DNA of 36,356 nucleotides from assembly GCA_030536555.1 (NCBI GenBank), contig JAUNPU010000033.1, positions 1 to 36,356 on the forward strand, written 5' to 3'. Of this stretch, positions 31,793 to 36,356 are shown in pieces (the first letter of the stretch is position 1; every line of letters starts with the position of its first letter). Origin of the DNA: Eubacteriales bacterium. Lineage in GTDB: Bacteria; Bacillota; Clostridia; Lachnospirales; Lachnospiraceae. The notes below the pieces were generated by a model. It saw only the letters and a list, made by a program, of their open reading frames with translations, had not been told where the DNA came from and ran no database searches. The translations under genes and the position numbers were made by a program.

Positions 31793-34678
31793 TCATTTCA
31801 GGGCCTCCGCTACGGTTTTCACCGCCTGAATGATCAGGGTCGGCAGCGCTGCAAAGGTCAGAATGGTCAAAAGCTGCCGAAGACTTAAATCCGCCACCGC
31901 AAACAGCTCCTGCAGTCCCGGCAGAAACAGCACCCCGGCCAGCAGCACCACTCCCGCCTCAAATGCCATCACGCTCCACAGATTGCTGCTGATGCCCAGA
32001 CGAATGATGGAGTGGTCGCTTCGACAGTTGAATCCGTGAAGCAGCCGCGCCAGCGTCAAAGTTGCAAACGCCATGGTGCTCGCAACGCTGCTGTTGGCGG
32101 CGGCTGCATGTATCTGCCCCGGCATGGTTCCGGCGGCAAGCTGCTGCCACGCCACGCTTCCGGCTCCGGCGGCGAGCCCCGTATGATATGCCAGCATGGT
32201 GCAGACTGCGATCAGACCTCCCTGCAGCAGGATGCTCCACAGAAATGCTCCGGTGAGGATTCCTTCCTGCGGGTCCCGAGGCGGCTGGTCCAGCAGTCCC
32301 TCCTCCTGTGGCTCCATACCGATGGCGATCGCCGGAAGGGAATCGGTCAGCAGGTTGATGAACAACAGATGGACCGGCGCAAACGGCACCGGAAGTGCCA
32401 GCAGGGACGTATAAAGCACGCTCAGAATTCCAGCCATATTGCCGGACAGGAGGAACTGGATGGCGTGACGGATATTGCGGTAGACATTTCTTCCGTTGGC
32501 AACTGCCTTGATGATCGTGGCAAAGTTGTCATCCATCAGGATCATGGCAGCCGCATCCTTGGATACCTCTGTGCCGGTCATTCCCATGGCAACGCCGATA
32601 TCCGCCTTTTTCAGTGCCGGGGCATCGTTGACCCCGTCGCCGGTCATGGCTACGATGTGCCCCCGTTTCTGCCATGCCTCCACAATCCGGATCTTGTGTT
32701 CCGGGGACACGCGGGCATAGACGGATATCTGCGGCAGCTTCTGCCCCAGCTCCTGCTCCGTCATGGCATCCAACTGGCTTCCCGTGACACAGCAGTCTCC
32801 CGGCTGCCGAAGTCCGATTCGCTCTGCCACCGCCACCGCCGTAACCGGATGATCTCCGGTAATCATCACCGGACGGATACCGGCTCTTCTCGCCGCCAGC
32901 ACCGCCGGCTTTGATTCCAGCCTTGGCGGGTCCATCATGGCTGCCATTCCAAGGAACGTCAGGTGTTCTTCCGGTGAAACATCCCGGCTTTCCAGACCAC
33001 ACCGATTGCCTGAGTCGCTTTGCTCTCTCATACCGCCTGAGTCTCCTACGCTGCCTTGCCCGCTCATGCCATCTGGATCTCCTGCACCACCTCGCTCCGG
33101 CATCCGGCACGCCATGGCGATCACCCGCAGTCCATCCCGCGACCACGACTCGTTCTGCTTCTGAATTCGCTGCCGCCAGCCTCCGGTCATGGGACGGACA
33201 CCATCGGATGTAAGAACCGTATCCGACCGCTCCAGAACCACATCCGGTGCCCCTTTCGTCAGCATCACCGTCTCTCCGCTGATCCGGTTCCAGGTACTCA
33301 TCAGCTTTCGCCTCGAATCAAAGGGCAGCTCCCCCAGACGCGGGTACTTCTGCCTTACAATCTCTGGATGAATTCCAGCGCCGGACCACATTTCCAAAAG
33401 CGCCAGCTCCGTCGGGTCGCCGATTCGGGAGGGGGAAGCGTATTCCGATGCCAGTGCCACCCGTCCGGGCACGGACGCATCACAGTCCGGCACCAATACA
33501 CCTCGTCCCGACACCGCCGCATCACAATCCGGCACCAATGCACCTCGTCCCGACACCGCCGCATCATTATCCAGCACCGACGCATACATCAGATGCCGGT
33601 GCACCGGATACCCCACATCCAGATCACAGGGAAACACCACCCCGCCGTCCACATACACCTGCTGCACCGACATCCGGTTCTGAGTCAGAGTCCCTGTCTT
33701 GTCGGAGCAGATCACCGACACGCACCCAAGACTCTCTACCGCCTTCAGATCCTTGATGATCGCATGCTCTCGCGCCATCCGCTGGGTTCCCATAGCCTGC
33801 ACAATGGTCACGATGGATCCCAGCGCCTCCGGAATCGCCGCCACCGCCAGTGCCACCGCAAACATCAGCGAATCCAGCACCGGCATTCGCCGGTACAGGC
33901 TCAGCCCGAATACCAAGCCGCAGATCAGCATAATGACCGCCGCCAGCCGGCTGCTGAACTGGTCCAGACTGACCTGCAGCGGCGTCTTCTTCTCTCTGGT
34001 GGCGTTCATCAGGGACGCGATTCTTCCGATCTCCGTCTCCATGCCGGTGGCGGTCACCACCATGGTTCCCCGCCCGCCGGTGACTAGGGAGCCGGAAAAT
34101 ACCATATTGCTCCGCTCTGCCAGAGGGATTGCCCCTTCTCCGCCCAGGGCTTCCACCTGCTTTTCCACATGGGCAGATTCTCCCGTCAGGGAGCTTTCGT
34201 CCACCTGGAGATTGGCACATTCCAGAAGCCGCCCGTCCGCCACCACCAGCTCCCCGGCTTCCAGAAGCACCAGGTCCCCCGGCACCACCTGTGCCGAGCT
34301 GACCTCCGTCTGCCGACCGTCACGCATCACCCGCGCCACCGGTGCAGACAGTGCCTTCAGGCTGTCCAGAGACTTCTGCGCCTTCTCATGCTGCACCGTC
34401 CCCAATACCGCATTCAGCAGGATCACGGCAAAAATGACAACGGTACTCTCCACCTGTCCCGACGCCATGGAAATGACGGCTGCCACAATCAAAATGATTA
34501 CCAGCAGATCCTGAAACTGCTCCAGAAATACCTGCCAGGCTTTCTTCCGCTCCCCCTCCTCCAGCACATTTTCACCGCATTTTTCAAGAAGCTCCTCTGC
34601 CTGCACCGCAGGTAACCCGCTGCGGGAGCCGTGCATCGCTTCCAGCACAGTCTGCCCGGCAATCCGATACCAGTCCAT
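31793..34678 (-). CDS. P-type calcium-transporting ATPase (P2 type)
   Basis: A cation pump of 961 residues with an N-terminal cation-ATPase domain, the actuator loop (DESSLTGES), transmembrane M4 with AAIPEALGSIVT, the phosphorylation site SDKTGTLTQ (Asp326), the N-domain KGAPD motif, the hinge MTGDGVNDAPALKKADIG and a C-terminal cation-ATPase membrane domain. M4 has PEALGS where most calcium pumps have PEGLP. The N-domain carries three 14-residue in-frame repeats (about residues 372-413) and a second low-complexity Gly/Asp/Ser insert near 525-560. I chose the ATG at 34678 (GGGGGAG, 8 nt upstream). Opening the frame to 34846 would translate repeats and a terminator. Ion specificity is inferred. 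Confidence 0.88.
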   Translation of the reverse strand: MDWYRIAGQTVLEAMHGSRSGLPAVQAEELLEKCGENVLEEGERKKAWQVFLEQFQDLLVIILIVAAVISMASGQVESTVVIFAVILLNAVLGTVQHEKAQKSLDSLKALSAPVARVMRDGRQTEVSSAQVVPGDLVLLEAGELVVADGRLLECANLQVDESSLTGESAHVEKQVEALGGEGAIPLAERSNMVFSGSLVTGGRGTMVVTATGMETEIGRIASLMNATREKKTPLQVSLDQFSSRLAAVIMLICGLVFGLSLYRRMPVLDSLMFAVALAVAAIPEALGSIVTIVQAMGTQRMAREHAIIKDLKAVESLGCVSVICSDKTGTLTQNRMSVQQVYVDGGVVFPCDLDVGYPVHRHLMYASVLDNDAAVSGRGALVPDCDAAVSGRGVLVPDCDASVPGRVALASEYASPSRIGDPTELALLEMWSGAGIHPEIVRQKYPRLGELPFDSRRKLMSTWNRISGETVMLTKGAPDVVLERSDTVLTSDGVRPMTGGWRQRIQKQNESWSRDGLRVIAMACRMPERGGAGDPDGMSGQGSVGDSGGMREQSDSGNRCGLESRDVSPEEHLTFLGMAAMMDPPRLESKPAVLAARRAGIRPVMITGDHPVTAVAVAERIGLRQPGDCCVTGSQLDAMTEQELGQKLPQISVYARVSPEHKIRIVEAWQKRGHIVAMTGDGVNDAPALKKADIGVAMGMTGTEVSKDAAAMILMDDNFATIIKAVANGRNVYRNIRHAIQFLLSGNMAGILSVLYTSLLALPVPFAPVHLLFINLLTDSLPAIAIGMEPQEEGLLDQPPRDPQEGILTGAFLWSILLQGGLIAVCTMLAYHTGLAAGAGSVAWQQLAAGTMPGQIHAAAANSSVASTMAFATLTLARLLHGFNCRSDHSIIRLGISSNLWSVMAFEAGVVLLAGVLFLPGLQELFAVADLSLRQLLTILTFAALPTLIIQAVKTVAEALK
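33439..33564. repeat. 42-bp tandem repeats inside the calcium ATPase gene
   Basis: Units at 33481-33522 and 33523-33564 are almost identical (two differences). A third, diverged unit precedes them at 33439-33480. The length is a multiple of three, so the protein gains 14-residue repeats (such as DCDAAVSGRGVLVP) in the nucleotide-binding domain. Confidence 0.85.
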
Positions 34679-34707
34679 AAGCTGCTCTCCCCCTGTCATG
34701 CCATTTC

Positions 34708-34767
34708 CATATATCCCATATTCATATATCTCATGTCCATATATCTCATGTCCATATAGCCCATGTC
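34708..34767. repeat. Four tandem 15-bp repeats before the calcium ATPase gene
   Basis: Units of CATATATCTCATGTC (two perfect, two diverged) run from 34708 to 34767, within the 5' untranslated region of the ATPase on the minus strand. The number of copies may vary between strains. Confidence 0.85.
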
Positions 34768-34822
34768 GCTGCCTTCGTACCTTCACAGGCACCATCTCAT
34801 ATACAATGGTATGCCGGAAACA

Positions 34823-34880
34823 GAAAAAAGAGAATCCGCCGCGCATCCTGAGCTTTCTGCTCTGCGGCGAATTCTCTTCT
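34823..34880 (-). terminator. Intrinsic terminator after trpS
   Basis: On the minus strand, AAGAGAATTCGCCGC and GCGGCGGATTCTCTT form the stem (one mismatch), then a T-run. It lies between trpS and the calcium ATPase gene. Confidence 0.8.
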
Positions 34881-34906
34881 TGTGTTCTTTATTAATCTGT
34901 CGGCTA

Positions 34907-35911
34907 TTACCGGATTCTCTCCGGGAAGCCAACCTTCTTCTGCACCTTGCGCAGGGTCTTGTTGGAGAAGTACTGTGCCTTCTCTGCGTTGTTCTTGATC
35001 ACGCTGTCCAGATAATCCTTGTTCTTGCTCAAATCTGCAAAGCGATCCTGCAGCGGCTTTAATACGCCCACAACGGACTCGCCCACTGCCAGCTTAAAGT
35101 CGCCGTAGCCCTTGCCGTCGAACTCACGCTCTGTCTCTGCCGGGGTCTTGCCGGTGCATGCGCAGTAAATGTCAATCAGGTTGCGGATACCCGGCTGCTC
35201 GTCGCAGTAGTGGACGCATGCCTCGGAATCCGTCACCGCACGTTTGAACTTGCGGATGATGGTATCCGGATCGTCCATCAGGTAGATGCTGCCGTTGGGA
35301 TTCTCATCGGACTTGGACATCTTCTTTGACGGCTCCTGCAGGCTCATGATCTTCGCGCCCACCTTGCCGATATATGCCTCCGGCACGGTAAATACGTCGC
35401 CGTAGATTCCGTTGAATCTCTGTGCAATATCGCGGGTCAGCTCTAAATGCTGCATCTGGTCAATACCAACCGGCACCACATCCGCCTGATACAGCAGGAT
35501 ATCTGCTGCCATCAGAACCGGATAGGTGAACAGACCGGCATTGATGTTGTCTGCGTGCTTTGCCGCCTTATCCTTGAACTGAGTCATACGGTTTAACTCA
35601 CCCATGTAGGTAAAGCAATTCAGAATCCACGCCAGCTCCGCATGTCCGGACACGTGGGACTGATAGTAAATGCAGTTCTTCTCCGGATCCAGTCCTGCTG
35701 CAATGTACAAGGTCAGCAGGGTGCGTGCTCTCTTTCTCAGTTCTGCCGGGTCCTGGCGAACGGTGATGGAGTGCATATCTACAACACTGTAGAAGGTCTC
35801 ATACTCATCTGCGATTGCCACCCAGTTCTTCAGCGCTCCCAGGTAGTTTCCCAGAGTCAGGTTGCCGGTCGCCTGCATGCCGCTGAATAATACTTTCTTT
35901 CCGTTTAACAT
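34907..35911 (-). CDS. trpS: Tryptophanyl-tRNA synthetase
   Basis: Charges tRNA-Trp. The 334 residues are the bacterial class I length. The HIGH-type motif is TGNLTLGNYLGAL near residue 16, and KKMSKSDENP is the KMSKS loop near residue 197. FTYPVLMAADILLYQ and VPVGIDQMQHLELTRDIA are typical. It has its own promoter at 35988-36016 and its own terminator. No T-box is present in the short leader of about 70 nt. Confidence 0.95.
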   Translation of the reverse strand: MLNGKKVLFSGMQATGNLTLGNYLGALKNWVAIADEYETFYSVVDMHSITVRQDPAELRKRARTLLTLYIAAGLDPEKNCIYYQSHVSGHAELAWILNCFTYMGELNRMTQFKDKAAKHADNINAGLFTYPVLMAADILLYQADVVPVGIDQMQHLELTRDIAQRFNGIYGDVFTVPEAYIGKVGAKIMSLQEPSKKMSKSDENPNGSIYLMDDPDTIIRKFKRAVTDSEACVHYCDEQPGIRNLIDIYCACTGKTPAETEREFDGKGYGDFKLAVGESVVGVLKPLQDRFADLSKNKDYLDSVIKNNAEKAQYFSNKTLRKVQKKVGFPERIR

Positions 35912-35987
35912 AAGTCTTTATCTCCTCAAATACATCATGTTGTGAAATTCATGTTCTTCTGAAATTCATGGTTTTCCAAATGACATA

Positions 35988-36016
35988 AGTTTATCACCAC
36001 ACACCGGAAATGTCAA
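35988..36016 (-). promoter_or_regulatory. Promoter of trpS
   Basis: On the minus strand, a perfect -35 TTGACA (36011-36016) and -10 TAAACT (35988-35993) are separated by 17 bp. Confidence 0.75.
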
Positions 36017-36142
36017 ATTCAAACCATGGAATATTCCGGTGATTCACTGCTGCTCACCCATGGCAAATCCTGCTTCGCTGATTGTGTGAACAGCCATATA
36101 ACACGATCTTCCCCGATCGCATCAAACTCCTGTACCGTGGAG

Positions 36143-36290
36143 TTTGGACAATTTCAGGCGATTTTTCATAAAATTATCCAATCCATGCCTTAAGGGAAGC
36201 GTTAAAAGTTTACATAAAGCACATTTTGGACAATTCCAGCCTGAAATCCATGAAAATTATCCAAAAATCTTGGGATTTTGGATAATAACG
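36143..36290. repeat. Repeated palindromes at the right edge
   Basis: Two inverted repeats with the same half-site follow each other: TTTGGACAATTT with AAATTATCCAA (36143-36181) and TTTTGGACAATT with AATTATCCAAAA (36224-36266). A third half-site ATTTTGGATAAT sits at 36275-36286. The loops also share AATTTCAGGC-like sequence. They lie upstream of the trpS promoter. The rest of 36017-36356 shows no supported gene. Confidence 0.65.
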
Positions 36291-36356
36291 GGCTAATTTC
36301 AGGTTCTTCCTTAACCTTATGTTTGATGGTTGCCTTTTTCAATCTCATGTATTAGA

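Noticed and set aside
34679..34846. N-terminal extension of the calcium ATPase
   Set aside because: It would translate 15-bp repeats and reach into the trpS terminator; a good ribosome site precedes the ATG at 34678.
35912..36016. T-box before trpS
   Set aside because: The leader from the promoter is only about 70 nt, with no T-box motif or terminator/antiterminator pair.
36202..36348. 48-codon minus-strand ORF at the right edge
   Set aside because: Much of it runs through the palindromic repeats, there is no clear ribosome site and no recognisable family.

Overview
The window looks like chromosomal DNA of an anaerobic, spore-forming member of the Clostridia, most likely Lachnospiraceae. 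Pointers are spoIIID, a reverse rubrerythrin next to a PerR-type regulator, a class B sortase, a clostridial dTDP-rhamnose operon, a small alarmone synthetase, and a moderately GC-rich core with AT-rich accessory stretches. The genus cannot be fixed from the sequence alone.

Left part (1-8.2 kb, almost all on the minus strand). Two tandem promoters at the left edge fire leftward out of the window and look like those of an rRNA operon. Then come a palindromic intergenic element, leuA with a promoter and an early terminator in its leader, and the operon rfbA-rfbB-rfbD-glmM for dTDP-rhamnose and glucosamine-1-phosphate. A class B sortase and spoIIID follow.

Accessory region (8.07-17.66 kb). A segment of about 7 kb lies between two direct copies of the first half of spoIIID plus its upstream hairpin (162 bp each, offset 6,995 bp). 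Inside are an AT-rich AAA ATPase/RloB pair of the AbiL type (likely phage defence) and a tartrate module: tartrate dehydratase TtdA/TtdB, an SLC13-type transporter, a divergent LysR regulator and a DUF1847 protein. The right-hand spoIIID copy is truncated. Beyond it lie a frameshifted gene remnant, a repeat-type hypothetical protein and a solitary AAA ATPase. A third, related hairpin closes the region at 17.66-17.71 kb. No integrase or transposase is visible.

Middle core (17.7-26.1 kb, minus strand). One run reads S1-domain protein, small (p)ppGpp synthetase, membrane glycerophosphodiesterase, dtd and M18 aminopeptidase. A second reads trigger-factor-like lipoprotein, xpt, HAD phosphatase and precorrin-2 dehydrogenase.

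Right part (26.3-36.36 kb). On the plus strand are a PHP-domain protein overlapping a LysR regulator, then perR and a reverse rubrerythrin that share a matching palindromic operator. On the minus strand are cupin, FAH-family hydrolase and PAS-GGDEF diguanylate cyclase (one likely operon), a P-type calcium ATPase with in-frame repeats, and trpS. Several short tandem or palindromic repeats sit between genes. The right edge holds repeated palindromes and no convincing gene.
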